Of a DNA stretch of 52,155 nucleotides, positions 1 through 10,855 are shown piece by piece. Position numbers and translations under genes: made by a program. Under the pieces are notes generated by a model. That model ran no database searches and was not told where the DNA came from. It was given only the letters and a program-made list of their open reading frames with translations. The DNA comes from Pleurotus ostreatus/Saccharomyces cerevisiae fusant (lineage: Eukaryota > Opisthokonta): the NCBI GenBank assembly GCA_024196135.1, contig JAMQCK010000137.1, positions 1-52,155 on the forward strand, read 5' to 3'. The number at the start of each line of letters is the position of its first letter. Within the stretch, counting starts at the first letter, position 1.

Positions 1-461
1 AGGAGGAGACAAGGGAAGGGGCATGTTGGGGGAGGGCAGTTGCTGTGGGTACTTGGAACTCGTCGTGTACATGCTTGTAGTAGATAATTTGTGCAATGCA
101 ATGTCGCTTAGTCTTGCCACCACCGAGTGCCAGTTGCGAGGACAGGAAGTACGAGAACAGGAAAGGGGGAGGGGGGAAGGGGAAAGCTCCGATTTGAGAA
201 ACAAAGGAATCAAGCTCGTTCCCCAAACCCCCGGCCGACGAGGCAGCAGAGGGCGTGTCAGACGACGTAGATAGATGCTGTACACCTGCCCCTTGCTCTC
301 CTCATTTACTTCGAGGGCAGGGGGCTCGAGATTCCTGCGATGAGCAGAATGAGTTTGAGCTCATCAGCTCAGCACGCTTTCTTGACAAACCTCGGCGACT
401 TCCCACCTTGCTCACGCACTCAAGACGTTAGGGGAACACAGTATATTGATAAATGGACTCA
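1..461. other. No gene recognised
   Basis: No convincing exon, RNA gene or repeat is visible. A purine-rich stretch lies at about 140-190. The segment lies downstream of the minus-strand locus that may end at 462, so it could hold that locus's 3' UTR. Confidence 0.3.
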
Positions 462-1760
462 CTACATGTACCTGCCGTTGTATTTACGAAGGGAAACCCA
501 TTGAGCTACTCCCTGGCTCATCCAACGCATGACGAGCTCAAAGGTCGAGATCCTGGAATCGAGACATGTCATTGGTATTTACAGGATGTCAGGACGTCGT
601 AGAAGGCAAGAGTCCGCGGATACTCACGCTGAGACGATCGGAATTGGCCGAGGAGCGCAAAGGGGCGCACTCAAGTGAAAACGAAGTCGAAGGGCGGTTC
701 TGAAGGGCTCTACCGCACCCAAAACGACGCGTACGCTCTCACCGACATTGTATGCGTCTAGAGGACGTGCTTTAGCGGCCGTGATGCGCGAGAAAACCTG
801 CGGAAAATGCGATGGGCGAGCCCCCACCCCTTCTCAAACCTAATGCACTTACCTTGTAGAACGTGCCGGTTCTTCCAACCGCATCGCACAACGGTCGTGC
901 GACGTCCTCCACTCGATATGGACCATTGGACTGCTTGAGGATACTGAATCAGCGTCGATACAAGAGCAATGAGCAAACTCACCTTGACAACGATGAGTTG
1001 CTTCTTGAGGTGCGCTGGAAACGCTCAGCCTCGTGTTGTAGCGGCCCGCGCAGCTCCCCGACGACGCTGGAAAAGTCATGGAACGATGTCCGCGTCAACA
1101 AAAGGCTAAGGATCGCGGTAAGCGATGTATTACAACGAGATCGAGGTGTGTAACTCACCCACACTTCGATGCCCACCTTGATGCGCATTGACAGCCCATT
1201 CCTGAAGCGTGGAGGCGAGGCGGAAGTGTATGGGTGAGCCTTTACAATGGAAGTACCTGCAGAATAGTCAGTGAGGGTGGAGGTGAACGAGTAAATTGAG
1301 AAATCGACTGACCTCGAGTTGAAGGCCAAAGTACAGTGCTTCGCGCAGTCTATAACTCTTCGGGGCGTGCAATGGGATAGCTAGACAAGCGGACAGTCAG
1401 CGCTACATCGATGAAATACAAGGAAAACACATACAATTCGTATTCAAGACGAACGTCGCTTGATGGGCTAGAAATCGAGGATTAGGGTCAGTAACAAATT
1501 ACGCCGCGATTGGCGATAGTCTCCCCTCACCTGAGCGTGCGGGTAGACGTTGCACGAGCCTGCCAGCATGCGGAACAGTGATACTAGTCGCATATGCACC
1601 AAAACGAAGGTCAGTCAAGGTTTCGAGCGAGAACGACGATAAGACGGACCTGAATTGATTGAGCGCTTGCCCTTCGCCTGTCCCCGCCTTTCCGATGCTT
1701 CCCAAGTGCCCTGGCGGTCGCGCATGTGGGAATAGGTCCCTCGGGCGCCGTGCCATCCTT
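462..1760 (-). CDS. Possible multi-exon gene of unknown product
   Basis: I do not recognise this locus. The minus strand shows repeated donor/acceptor pairs at basidiomycete spacing. The 3' part chains well in one phase: exons ending near 983, then 930-853, 797-628 and 552-462, finishing on TAG. It reads HLKKQLIVVK, GPYRVEDVARPLCDAVGRTG, then FSRITAAKARPLDAYNVGES. The 5' part (about 1700 to 1150) also chains, with LRFGAYATSITVPHAGRLVQ, IPLHAPKSYRLREALYFGLQ and then GLSMRIKVGIEVW. The two halves are in different phases and no standard splice in 1010-1154 joins them cleanly. It may be a real gene with an unresolved exon, or a decaying pseudogene. The start is uncertain; an ATG at 1756 is one candidate. 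Confidence refers to a gene being present, not to the exact model. Confidence 0.35.
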
Positions 1761-2759
1761 TCCGTGTCGCCCTCCGCGCTACCTACCTCCTCGACCTAGT
1801 CGAATTGTACTCCTCGGCGATCGCTTTCTAACTCTCCGAGGCCGGGAAATCCATGGTCCTCAATGCGGTCGGTTTACTCCTTCGACCCAATCGTTTTCTG
1901 TCAAGGGCGAGTCTGCTCCCCTGCACGATGGTCGCTCTCCGACTCCTTGTCTCAAAGGTCGCTCTACAGCCCTCCTCGAGAGCACTTTTCCGACTCTCGG
2001 CCGCTCGCTAGTTACGATACTGGATCATTGTTCGCGAATCCCGGGAGGAGTTCACCCCTGCAACCATTGATGGAGGGTTGCAAGCACCCTTCACCTCACC
2101 TCTCGAGGACTCTCGGAGCTTGTGTTGACCCACACCATGTCAGGGCTCTTGCTGCCTCTAACTCGTCAGTCGATTTGCCCCTCTATGCGTTATGTACGCA
2201 AGTCGCGATGTATATAGAAATTATTATCATTGACGCTTCCTCGCCGCGTTACGCCTGACATACCTAAAGGTTCGGCCCACGCCGCTTGCGGCCATACCCC
2301 CCAGTCATTATTATACAGTCATATGGCTAGTTATACCAGTAAGAGAAGAGGTGAGATACGAAGCAGAGCTGAACGAACTTGGGAGGAACGCGACACCCAC
2401 TCACCGAGGGGCGATCCGTCGCGGGTATACACATTATTACTGGGAGAAAAATGCACAGGATACGTGACCAGAAGCACGAGCACTACAAGGCGTAAACAAG
2501 ATGTGATGATATGGCTAGTAGCAGTAGATGAATGGAACGGGACAAATGGCGAATGAATATGTTGTAGTAGACAGGCAAAAATCCAGACAGATGAGGGGGA
2601 AATATTCGTTCGATCGAGCAGACGTACACAGCGGCCCTAGGGAAAGGGCGTTGATTTGTTTTCGTTCGTTGCTTGCCACCTATTGCGTACCACGGTCCTT
2701 CCTTCGAGACATAATTTATACCCCGCTTTCGTTCCTCCTACCCGCTTTCTCCTACCCAC
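1761..2759. other. About 1 kb without a recognisable gene
   Basis: This lies between the 3' end of the low-complexity protein gene (stop at 2760, minus strand) and the unresolved minus-strand locus. Short stop-free stretches exist on both strands, but none shows domain-like sequence or splice structure. It probably holds the 3' UTR of the gene at 2760-4770 and the promoter of the 462-1760 locus. Confidence 0.3.
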
Positions 2760-4770
2760 TCACTGCTTCGACGCAACCGCCGCAGACCTTGGGCTGGCGC
2801 CTCCGAGCTGCCTAGCAATACCCGCCAGCGCACTCGACGCGATGACCGGACGCACTGCCGGCACACGATGAGTGGGACTCGGTGTGGATTGCGTCCGCAT
2901 GTGCCCCGCCTGGAATGCGGAGTGTGCACGCGCGTGGCGCTGTGGTGCAGAGGGGCTGGCGCGGTGTCCAGGGCTGGGCGCGTTGCCAACGACCCGCGAC
3001 GCGGTGTGCGAGCGATTGCGAAGCGGCTGCGCTTGAGGAGGGGTAGAAGGGCCGCCGGAGGGGGACGCTGACGCTTGACTGGGAGCGGAAGGAGATGCCT
3101 CGACGGCCTCATAGGCAGGCGTGCCCAGGGTGGAGGAGTCTTGCGCAGCGGCGGCCTGAGCTTCATCCGCGACCTTGGGCGACGGTTTAGCGGCGTGTTG
3201 TTCCTCCACCTTGGGCGCTTCAGCGGGCTTGGACTCCTCCGCCTTGGCTTCTTCAGTCTTGGGTGCCTCGGCAACCTTGACCTCGTCAGCAGGCTTGGCT
3301 TCCTCGGTGACTTTCACCTCGCCTTCAGCAGGCTCGCCCTCCCCCGCAGCCTTCGTCTCCTTCTCGTCCCGCTCCTTGTCCCTTGCCTCCTTTTCCTTCT
3401 GCCTATCCTTCCGTCCTCGCATCGGCGTTGCCGTGGGATGGACACGCGAGACCGGCGCCGGAATCGGCGCAGAGGGCTTGACAGGCAACGACGGATGGGA
3501 CGATGCGTTGTTGTTCGTCGCATACAGCGTATTTGGAGGCGGCAGAGGGGTGTTCGCGGTGCTGGTGAAGGCAGCGCTTTTCAGGAAAAACGCCGCAGCG
3601 GCTTTCGCGTCTGCCTTGGCGTCTCGTGCGGCCTTCGCTTTCGCCTCCGGAGAATTCTTCGCGGGGGCAGGAGGTTTGGAGGCAGCTGCTTTGCCCTTCG
3701 GGTCCGTAGCTTTACCGTTGTCCTTCGCCTTGCCCTTCTCCCCGACTGGGATGGGCTCCGTCGGATCTGGCAGCGCGCGCAAGCCATCCACAATGATGGG
3801 CGAGATCAACGAGGTCTCCGGCCCCGAGAACGCCTTCAGCCCGGACTTCCAGTCAGGCTTAAAGCCCTCGGTACTGCTCGTAGACACTTCGGCCTTCGTC
3901 TCCTCTTGCTTGTCCCCACCGCCAGCATCACTGCCACCGATGTGCACTCCCCAGTCATCGAGAGCAGGCAACTCGTCTGCATCATCGTCCGCTGCCCAGT
4001 CACCCCCTGGCGTGCCGGGTGCGAATCCAGAACCGGGGGTCGCGGAGAGGAGGCCTTCGCGCGCGTGACGAACGACTTCTTCGAGGTGACTTTCGAACAG
4101 GGCGTGGCTTTGGGCGAGATGGGGTGGTGTGTTCTTGGCAAGATGGGGTGGTAGGTCGTGCGCGGCAGGCTAGCGTGATTGACCGGGTTGACCGGGGCGC
4201 ACAACAGAAGAGGCAAGCGAGATAGATCCATGATCAGCGACTTATCCATATGAGAAGAAGATCAAACGAGCGCACCTTTGCAGCCTCTCGCAACGGAACC
4301 TCGGTGAGCGGTGGTGGAGGGTTGAACTTGCTCGCGCTGGACTCAGGCCGCGGACCACCCTTATTCTGCGAGGGGCGGCGCCTTCGCCCAGTCGTCCTCT
4401 TCTCCGACTCCGTAGGCGAATGGTGCTCCGTCTTCGAGGGCGGCCTCCCATTCGTCGTCCCATTCGCAGCCTTCGCGGCCTTAGCACCACCCGCTCCTGA
4501 CGCAGCCGCTTTCGCCGCAGGAGCCTTCGCGGCCTGCTTCGCTCCTGCCGCAGCGGGCGCCCCCGCACTCGAGTTCTGACGGCTTGGCTTGGGTTTGTCG
4601 GGACCGCCTGCCTCACTGGGAGTATGTGGTCGGCGCCCACCGCCTCCACCTCCTCCACCGCCGCGGCGGCCTTTGCCGGGGGCAGGCGCGGAGCGGAAGG
4701 CAGAGCTGCCGGCGGGGGGCGTGGGCGCCGCGGTGCGGCTGCGCCAGGAGTCGGTAGGGGTGGCAGCCAT
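2760..4770 (-). CDS. Low-complexity Ala/Lys/Glu-rich protein, unknown function
   Basis: The first exon runs 4770-4276 and starts MAATPTDSWRSRTAAP. It carries a poly-Gly run and a Pro/Ala/Lys-rich segment and ends PLREAAK before a GTGCGC donor. The second exon (acceptor near 4107, stop at 2760) holds an acidic conserved-looking patch, ADDDADELPALDDWGVHIGG. Long disordered Ala/Lys/Glu/Pro stretches follow, including a charged segment around GRKDRQKEKEARDKERDEKE. No catalytic domain is visible. The exon junction is ambiguous: in the first 45 nt after the acceptor the most protein-like reading, HALFESHLEEVVRHAR, is in a different frame from the long downstream ORF. This gene is divergent from the SmG gene, with 347 bp between starts. 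The disorder and charge could suit an RNA-associated protein, but that is only inference. Confidence 0.7.
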
Positions 4771-5117
4771 GCGGCGTCTTTACGTGCGGAGAGGCTGGAG
4801 AAGGAGGGCAGGCAGGGTGGGCGGTGAGATGGGGGTGATGGGGTTGGTTCGTGGCGGGTGGAGTGGTGTGCGTTCAGAGGGTTTCGTTTGGAATTTGGTT
4901 CAGGTTAGGATTCGTTGATTCGTTGGGTCTCGTATGTGGGTAGGAGGAAGGAGGAGGCGGTGTGTGTGTGAAAGAGGTCGTGGGGTGCGTGGCGTGTTCG
5001 TTTGAATCAGAAAAGGGAGTTCACGTTGGTTTGAGAGAGGCGTGGTCGGGCCAGGCGGCGAGACCTCCGGAAAAGGAAATCGACGGCGGCCAACAGCGAG
5101 CTTTGTCCGGAGCCATC
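4771..5117. promoter_or_regulatory. Divergent promoter region, low-complexity protein / SmG
   Basis: A 347-bp gap separates the starts of two divergent genes. The plus strand is G-rich with GGTTGGTTCG-type words. No TATA box or other element could be assigned. Confidence 0.4.
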
Positions 5118-5472
5118 ATGTCCAAGGCATCGCAGCCCGAATTGAAAAAGGTCACTCGCGCGCTCAAAAATTCCAGGAATATTGCGATGTACTGACGGAT
5201 ACTTCCCCCCCCCCTCAGTTCATGGACAAGAAGTTGTTCGTCCACCTGCAGGGCGGCCGGAAGGTGTCTGGCACGCTACGCGGATACGACCTCTTCCTCA
5301 ACCTGGTGATCGACGAGGCCCTCGAAGAGACTACGCCGGGGCAGAAGCATCCCATTGGGACAGTGGTGCGTGATACACAGTTATCGAGAAGGAGGACGCG
5401 CGCTAACGCGTATGCTAGGTTATCCGCGGGAACAGCGTCACGTCTATGGAGACCCTTGAGGCGATACGATAG
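5118..5472 (+). CDS. SMX2: Small nuclear ribonucleoprotein G (SmG)
   Basis: SmG is one subunit of the heptameric Sm ring that assembles on U1, U2, U4 and U5 snRNAs in the spliceosome. Three exons, 5118-5150, 5219-5365 and 5419-5472, give 77 residues; family members are about 76. The product begins [19 protein letters not shown]. It shows the Sm1 motif ([21 protein letters not shown], about residues 20-40) and the Sm2 motif [16 protein letters not shown] at the C-terminus. The first intron ends in a C-rich tract and CAG. All phases close on TAG. The only odd feature is the small first coding exon of 33 nt. Family assignment is secure from the full-length match to SmG rather than other Sm or Lsm proteins. 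Confidence 0.95.
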
Positions 5473-6171
5473 TTGGCGCGATACAATGAAGCTCAACTAT
5501 CAGTCTGTGGAGGGGGGATGGCTTCGTTCCGTCCGCTGTGGTGCGTGGTTGTACTTCTGTAGATGATGCGGGTGATAATGTCCATTCAGATCTGTATGCG
5601 ATGTAAAAACTGCCTTGTCAGTCCCAGGTGCTCTCCGCGCCACGAACATTGCCCACTCTTGTTGCATATCCTTTGCTTTCATGTTGTTTGTATCATCTAG
5701 CATCTGGCAGAAGCCATCACACGCGCGTTTGTGACACCTTGTGCACTGGAGGGAGTAAACAAGAGGCCATTCCCAACCGATGCGCCCCTTCCTTCGCGAT
5801 GCCTTTCTTGCACCCCCACATTTGAACGCCCGATCTTGAGACAGATGCGCGGATATACGCATACCGCTGTCAAAGACCAGCCCACCTGGACGATTGCTGA
5901 GGAAGTACGAATGATCATGCGTCCAGAGCTGACTGAAATGCACCACTGTATGAGAAATACCTACCGGAATACTTTTCACGTACTTCTACGTCGCTACGAT
6001 GTAACTGGAGGTCCTGAGAGGATGCTGGACTTGGAGATGAAGGTCTGCCCCCAGACCTCCAGGTCCAAGCGTACTTCCGCATTTAGCAACCTTTGTACCG
6101 TGTTGGGCGCTATTTTGCAGCGCCATCAAAGCAACTTGACTTCGGCTTCAGTGTCACGATCGGCGGTGCTC
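5473..6171. other. Intergenic, SmG 3' region and PPR-like gene promoter
   Basis: Nearly 700 bp without a gene I can support. The frame of the downstream protein stays open upstream to about 5731, but the upstream part lacks a targeting signal and reads unlike protein, so I treat it as 5' UTR or promoter. Confidence 0.45.
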
Positions 6172-8283
6172 ATGCACGGCTGGCGGGTGTCCTCGAGCCT
6201 GCGCGCGGCGACCCTAAGCCAGACACGAATACCCCGGCGCCCATACTCTCTCTCCGCTGCTGCCGACGATGCCAGCGCCTCGTCCTCATCGTCGGCCGCG
6301 CCGTCGACGGGCGACTCGTTCTTCGACACGAAAATGGCCGAGCTGAACGACGCCATCAGCAAGCAGCGCTCGTCCGCGGTCTGGCTGCACTATGCGAACC
6401 TCATTGACACTCGGTCTGGTGGAGGGGTCCCGCTCGACGTACACCGTGCTGTCCTCCGAGCGTGCGCCCCGCCCCCCGCGGCCCTCCGCGCTTGGTCGGC
6501 ACGCCGGCAGGCTGCTGAGCCAGGTGCCTCCTCACGGCCCACTTCCCACTATGAGGCCCGCTTCCGCGCCGTCCTCCGCAACATTCGCGCCGCGGGTGCC
6601 GTGCCCCAGCTCGACGACTACCACGTCGTGCTCGCGCAGTTCGCCGCCGTCGGCAACGATGTCGGCGCTCTCGCCGTCTACCGCGAGCTCCTCTCCCACC
6701 GCCTCGACCCCTCCTCGCGCACCTACGGCCTCGTCCTCCAAGCGGTCGCGCACGGCCTCACACTCCCGGAGCCCCCCGAGAACCGCGCGAGCCGCCTCCA
6801 GCGTGCGCGCGAGATTCAGAGTACCCTCCTCGCCGACATGCAGACCCGCGGGCAGCGCCTGCGCACGGTCAACTTTGACCTTATGCTGCGCGTGCTGAAG
6901 GAGGTTGAGGACATCCCGGCCTTCGCGCGCCTCCTCCGCTGGGGCTACGGCATCGACCTCGACAACCCAGATCACCTCGCGCCAGAGTACCAGCAGCCCA
7001 CGCCGGAGGAGCTCGCGGACAAGACGCGCCTCGCGCCTCATCGCTTCTCCACCGCGCTGCTGAACACCACCGTCGACCTCCTCGGCCGCGCGGGCGATAT
7101 CTCGCGCATGATCGCCGCGTTCGAGGTGCTCACGCGCCCTTTACCTGCCCAAGCTCCCCAATTCTACTCCTCCACCTTCGATGAGGAGGACGACTTCGGG
7201 CCGGACGACCCTCGCAGCCAATCCCCTCCCTCTCCCCGTGTCCCCTGCGCTAGGGCAAACACAACCACCTACACCCTCCTCGTCCGCCACGCCGCCCGCG
7301 CGAAGAAGACCCACCTTGTGCGACATTACGCACAGGAGGCGCTCACCATCGATGTCGCCTACATGCACCTTCTCAAGTCCCGTCTAGGACGAGGGCACGT
7401 CCCATCCGAGTTCCGCGCCCCCCGCGTCAGCGCGACGCGCGACCTGTTGTACGCCGCCCTTGGCTTGGCGAATAAGAACAAGGACACCGCGCTAGCACGA
7501 TGGGTACAGGCCGCGATGGCGCGTGCGATCAGGAGCAAGACGCGTACATTGGGTTGGTTCGAGGATTTCCGGGAAAAGGTCCAAGAGGAACGGTGGCAAG
7601 CACGGGAGGCGAGAGTGGCGAAGGAGAAGGAAGAGAAGACGATCAGGAGAGCGGAGAAGGAGGCGACGATGCGCGCGAAGGCAGCTGAGGGCAATGGGGA
7701 TGCATCAACATCGACGGCACCCTCGCCAATTCACGCGCGCTTGACGAACTCGAATTTCAATCCTGACAAGCGGCTCGACCTCGACGTGCAGATCGAGCTT
7801 CTTGGAAGGGATATTGAGGAGCTGCGTGCAGCGCATGAGGACGTCAGCAAGGTGAGCTTTCGACCATTAACTGCGGATTATATCTCCCTTGCACGTTTTA
7901 ATTATTCTCCACAGGCCCTCGCCCGCATCCGCACCCGCGTCCTCGAGCGCGGCGGTCGGCGCGTATGGGCCGGCCAAGACGTTTTCGTCCGCGACGCCGG
8001 CAAGCGCACCGTCGTCAGCAAGGAGAAGTGGGCCTCCACGGTCAAGTTCCCCAAGGGTGCGACGGGCGTGCGCGTGAAGATTCCGCGATCATCTTCTGGA
8101 GGGGCGAAGGTGATCCCGGGGATGTGGGAGTCGCCAGCGCCTTCGACATCCCCGTCGGCGCAGGCGCAGGCGACGAGTACTTCAGATTCGGCCTCGTCAG
8201 CGCAGAGTTCAAGACAGTCGCGAGCATCTCGGACGCATGAAGAGGCTGCATTATCTACTCCGCTGGTGACGCCGGCGTTATAG
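6172..8283 (+). CDS. Mitochondrial pentatricopeptide-repeat-like protein
   Basis: This is probably an organellar RNA-binding protein. The ATG at 6172 gives a presequence rich in Arg and Ser (MHGWRVSSSLRAATLSQTR, then RRPYS), typical of mitochondrial import. Helical repeats follow. The clearest PPR-like unit lies near residues 145-190 (YHVVLAQFAAVGNDVGALAV, then LLSHRLDPSSRTYGLVLQAV), with another around FSTALLNTTVDLLGRAGDIS. A charged coiled segment follows, then a C-terminal tail rich in Ser and Ala. One intron, 7852-7914 (GTGAGC to CACAG, 63 nt), leaves 682 residues. The intron is a multiple of three and has no stop, so retention would give 703 residues. The exact RNA target cannot be read from the sequence. 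Confidence 0.8.
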   Translation: MHGWRVSSSLRAATLSQTRIPRRPYSLSAAADDASASSSSSAAPSTGDSFFDTKMAELNDAISKQRSSAVWLHYANLIDTRSGGGVPLDVHRAVLRACAPPPAALRAWSARRQAAEPGASSRPTSHYEARFRAVLRNIRAAGAVPQLDDYHVVLAQFAAVGNDVGALAVYRELLSHRLDPSSRTYGLVLQAVAHGLTLPEPPENRASRLQRAREIQSTLLADMQTRGQRLRTVNFDLMLRVLKEVEDIPAFARLLRWGYGIDLDNPDHLAPEYQQPTPEELADKTRLAPHRFSTALLNTTVDLLGRAGDISRMIAAFEVLTRPLPAQAPQFYSSTFDEEDDFGPDDPRSQSPPSPRVPCARANTTTYTLLVRHAARAKKTHLVRHYAQEALTIDVAYMHLLKSRLGRGHVPSEFRAPRVSATRDLLYAALGLANKNKDTALARWVQAAMARAIRSKTRTLGWFEDFREKVQEERWQAREARVAKEKEEKTIRRAEKEATMRAKAAEGNGDASTSTAPSPIHARLTNSNFNPDKRLDLDVQIELLGRDIEELRAAHEDVSKVSFRPLTADYISLARFNYSPQALARIRTRVLERGGRRVWAGQDVFVRDAGKRTVVSKEKWASTVKFPKGATGVRVKIPRSSSGGAKVIPGMWESPAPSTSPSAQAQATSTSDSASSAQSSRQSRASRTHEEAALSTPLVTPAL

Positions 8284-8459
8284 CACGCAGTACACTCACA
8301 TATAGATCCATTTATCATACATACTTATTGCAGTGCCGTGTTTTAATGCGGTATGCCCTTCGAGTGCGCGACAGCTCAGCGAAGGGAATCCACCCGATGA
8401 TGAGGTCTGGTCATGGCTGTCAAAGCCTGCCATATAGGGCATTTTGGGACCTACATATC

Positions 8460-8531
8460 AGCAGCATGGCGCAGTGGAAGCGCGCGGGGCTCATAACCCC
8501 GAGGTCACTTGATCGAAACAAGTTGCTGCTA
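8460..8531 (+). tRNA. Initiator tRNA-Met (CAT)
   Basis: A 72-nt cloverleaf. The acceptor arm AGCAGCA pairs with TGCTGCT, and the discriminator is A. The anticodon arm CGGGG/CCCCG encloses CTCATAA, with anticodon CAT. Initiator hallmarks are the A1-U72 end pair, three consecutive G-C pairs in the anticodon stem, and an ATCGAAA T-loop in place of TTCGAAT. There is no intron. The gene body is identical to the copy at 12681-12752, while the flanks differ. Nucleotides 26-39 (8485-8498) are exactly complementary to the primer-binding site of the copia element at 47344-47357. Confidence 0.96.
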
Positions 8532-8734
8532 TCATAGTGCAATTTTTCTTTTTGGCTGACTAGCAAGTGTCTTGCAGCAGCAGATGTAATGACCCAGCGC
8601 CGCCATATTTAAGGGTTTCTGGCTGCATGCAGTAGAGACACGATACCACTCTTCGTTCAAACAACGATGCAAGTAGACTGTTATTCCATCCCTCGAGTGG
8701 TGCTATGCATTCTCCAGTCAACTGCCCATGTAGC

Positions 8735-10395
8735 TTAGTCTGCACTGTAATAAGCTAGCTCGAGACCAATGGCGCGGATGGGACGCGTGCGGCTGCTGAA
8801 ATCGCCGACTACCCCGAGAGCGACGAGCATGTTGCGCACGCGGCCTTCCCAAAGAAGGGCAAGGTCCTGAGGGGTGGTGAGTTTCTGGTAGATAGAAAAT
8901 ATGGTAGAAGGTGATGAAAACTCACCCTGTTGGTGGACGCGCGTGCCTTCACGACGCCAGTGAGGGTACCTGGAGGTACTGGAGCAAGGTCAGCATCGCA
9001 AACAAGCAGGCAGTACAGGGGAGAGGAGATATCGAGCGAAACAACATTTGACTCACTGGTAGCGCTACTGTTTGTCCGACTCGCAGAAGACGTTGATGCA
9101 GTGGAGTCTGAATCCCGGTCCCGCATCGTCACCCTTTCCCAAGCTCGTGTACCTGCCGACACGACCTTTTCCTCCAAGCCCTCGACCTTTTCACCCTCGT
9201 CCCCTAAACTCGGTCTCCTCGAATCGTCCTCTCCGGCTTCCTGTAGCGGAACCGCTGCGGGCTCGTCCGCATCATCAGGCGCTTTTCGTAGCCACCACTC
9301 AACGCCCATCGTCCACTCGCTCTCGTACGAATACATGTTGAAGCCAAAGCGGGAAGCGAGCGCGACGTCGCGGCCTACTCTTGCGGCGTAGGACGCGGAG
9401 AGGTGCCCAAGCATGGGGTTGAAAAGGGCTGTAAGGACCGTGGGCGGCTGCCAAAGCGTTGGAAGAGATTGTGAAGAAGCCGAGGAGGATGGCGAAGGAG
9501 AGGACATCAAGGAGTGTGTGGGCTCTGCAGGGGCAAGAGTGGGGGAGGTGAAGAGATCGGAGGGTTGGGTATTTGTGAGGGTAGGCGGCGGCGCCTGTGC
9601 GGGGTCGAAGTCTAGCGTGGTGAAGCGGACGCCGGTCGACAGTCCCGCACTCTTCTCGCGCGCAGAGACGTACAGCTCAGCCCCGACGCTGAACCGCCCG
9701 CGCAGTCCACCCATTGCGTCTTCCGAGTCCACGCGCGCAGGCGGTGCCGAGGCTGCGTCGTCCCCCCGCGTCGCGGCAGCCGCTTCAGGCGCTCTTGGGG
9801 AGAAGTTGTGGAGCACGCGCAGCCCCCACATGCCGTCGTCGGCTGAGTAGCTCGCATCCGTGGCCCAAGGACCCGTGTCGTGATGCACAGAGACTAGGAG
9901 GGAGCTCGGCGCGGGAGGCGGACGCGAGATGGCTGCCGCGAGCCCGTGCATAGTCGGGGACATGCGGAGGGCGGCGAGGGCGTCGAGCCTGCTTGCGGGC
10001 GCGTAGAGGCGGCCATAGAGCAGCCAGTCCTTGGTGTCGACGCGCTCGCCCGCGCGCCACTCCTCGTCCTTCGGCACGGGCCGGCGCGGGGCGGGCGGGA
10101 CGGCGAATGCGGAGGAGGCCTGGGGGAGGGCGATCGAGGGGGAAGGAGGACGGGCTATGGGGGCAGAAGAAGCGGCATACGCGACGTCGGCGGCGAGGGC
10201 GGGGGAGGCATGGAGGGCGGCAGCGGTGGCGAAGGACGCGTTGGGGGAATTCGCGACGGCGAGGTGCAGCCCGCGCGGGACAGGAAAATCGAGGAGGGCG
10301 TCGATGGGTCGCGTCAGGTACCCGTACCCGTTCTCACCGTTCCAACCGGTGGCGGCATAGTACTGGCGAAGGACGAGGACGCCAAAGTCGTGCAT
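8735..10395 (-). CDS. MDM10: Mdm10, ERMES/SAM-associated mitochondrial beta-barrel protein
   Basis: Mdm10 is a mitochondrial outer-membrane beta-barrel protein of the ER-mitochondria encounter structure, and it also helps the SAM complex in TOM assembly. Three exons, 10395-9057, 8978-8926 and 8866-8735, give 507 residues. The N-terminus MHDFGVLVLRQYYAATGWN followed by LLDFPVPRGLHLAV is the family signature. The C-terminus, after the last intron, reads ALLWEGRVRNMLVALGVVGD and ends in IRAIGLELAYYSAD, again family-typical. The middle contains long Ala/Pro/Ser insertions, as is common in basidiomycete members. The first intron has two possible acceptors 9 nt apart, and I chose the one giving IPPGTLTGVVKAR. 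The gene is divergent from the nucleoside phosphorylase gene. Confidence 0.93.
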
Positions 10396-10855
10396 GAGGT
10401 CGGTATATTGCAAGCATCCACGTACTTGAGTTCCGTGGGAATCGACCTCATTCGGAGGCAAACGCAAAAGTGATCGGACGCTGGAACTCCCAGGTCATAC
10501 ACCCAACTCCAGCATTCTGGGATCCCCAGAGTTTCGCGGCAATTGGCAGACCTAGGTGTTTCTCATCCACTTGATCAAGGCGGCCGGGCTATGTGTGAGG
10601 TAGAGGAAGTTGACCAGATCATATCGTCGTACATCGCGTCCGTTGGACCCACAATTCCAGGTATCGTGCCTCCCCTTCAAGCCTTAGCTTTTCCTGCATA
10701 GAAAGGAAGTACAGTATGAATGCTTGGTATCCAGCGAAAGACACACTATCTGGGTTCCATAGGGTATACGAGCTTTCTGGTTATCAAGCAAGCATTAGGC
10801 GCCTATCAGGCGCATCGATCACTGATTCGCTACGCCCCCCTTACTTGCTCCCACC
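10396..10855. promoter_or_regulatory. Divergent promoter region, MDM10 / PNP
   Basis: 460 bp between the starts of two divergent genes. No specific element could be identified. Confidence 0.4.

Noticed and set aside
490..520. A-box-like TAGCTCAATGG on the minus strand suggesting a tRNA
   Set aside because: No B box (GGTTCRANTCC) and no acceptor pairing at the required distance.
5731..6171. Upstream in-frame extension of the PPR-like protein
   Set aside because: The frame is open, but the sequence there has no targeting signal and no repeat character, while the ATG at 6172 gives a clean mitochondrial presequence.
8809..8925. Read-through C-terminus of Mdm10 without splicing
   Set aside because: The unspliced tail is unlike the family, while splicing 8867-8925 restores the conserved LLWEGR segment and C-terminus.
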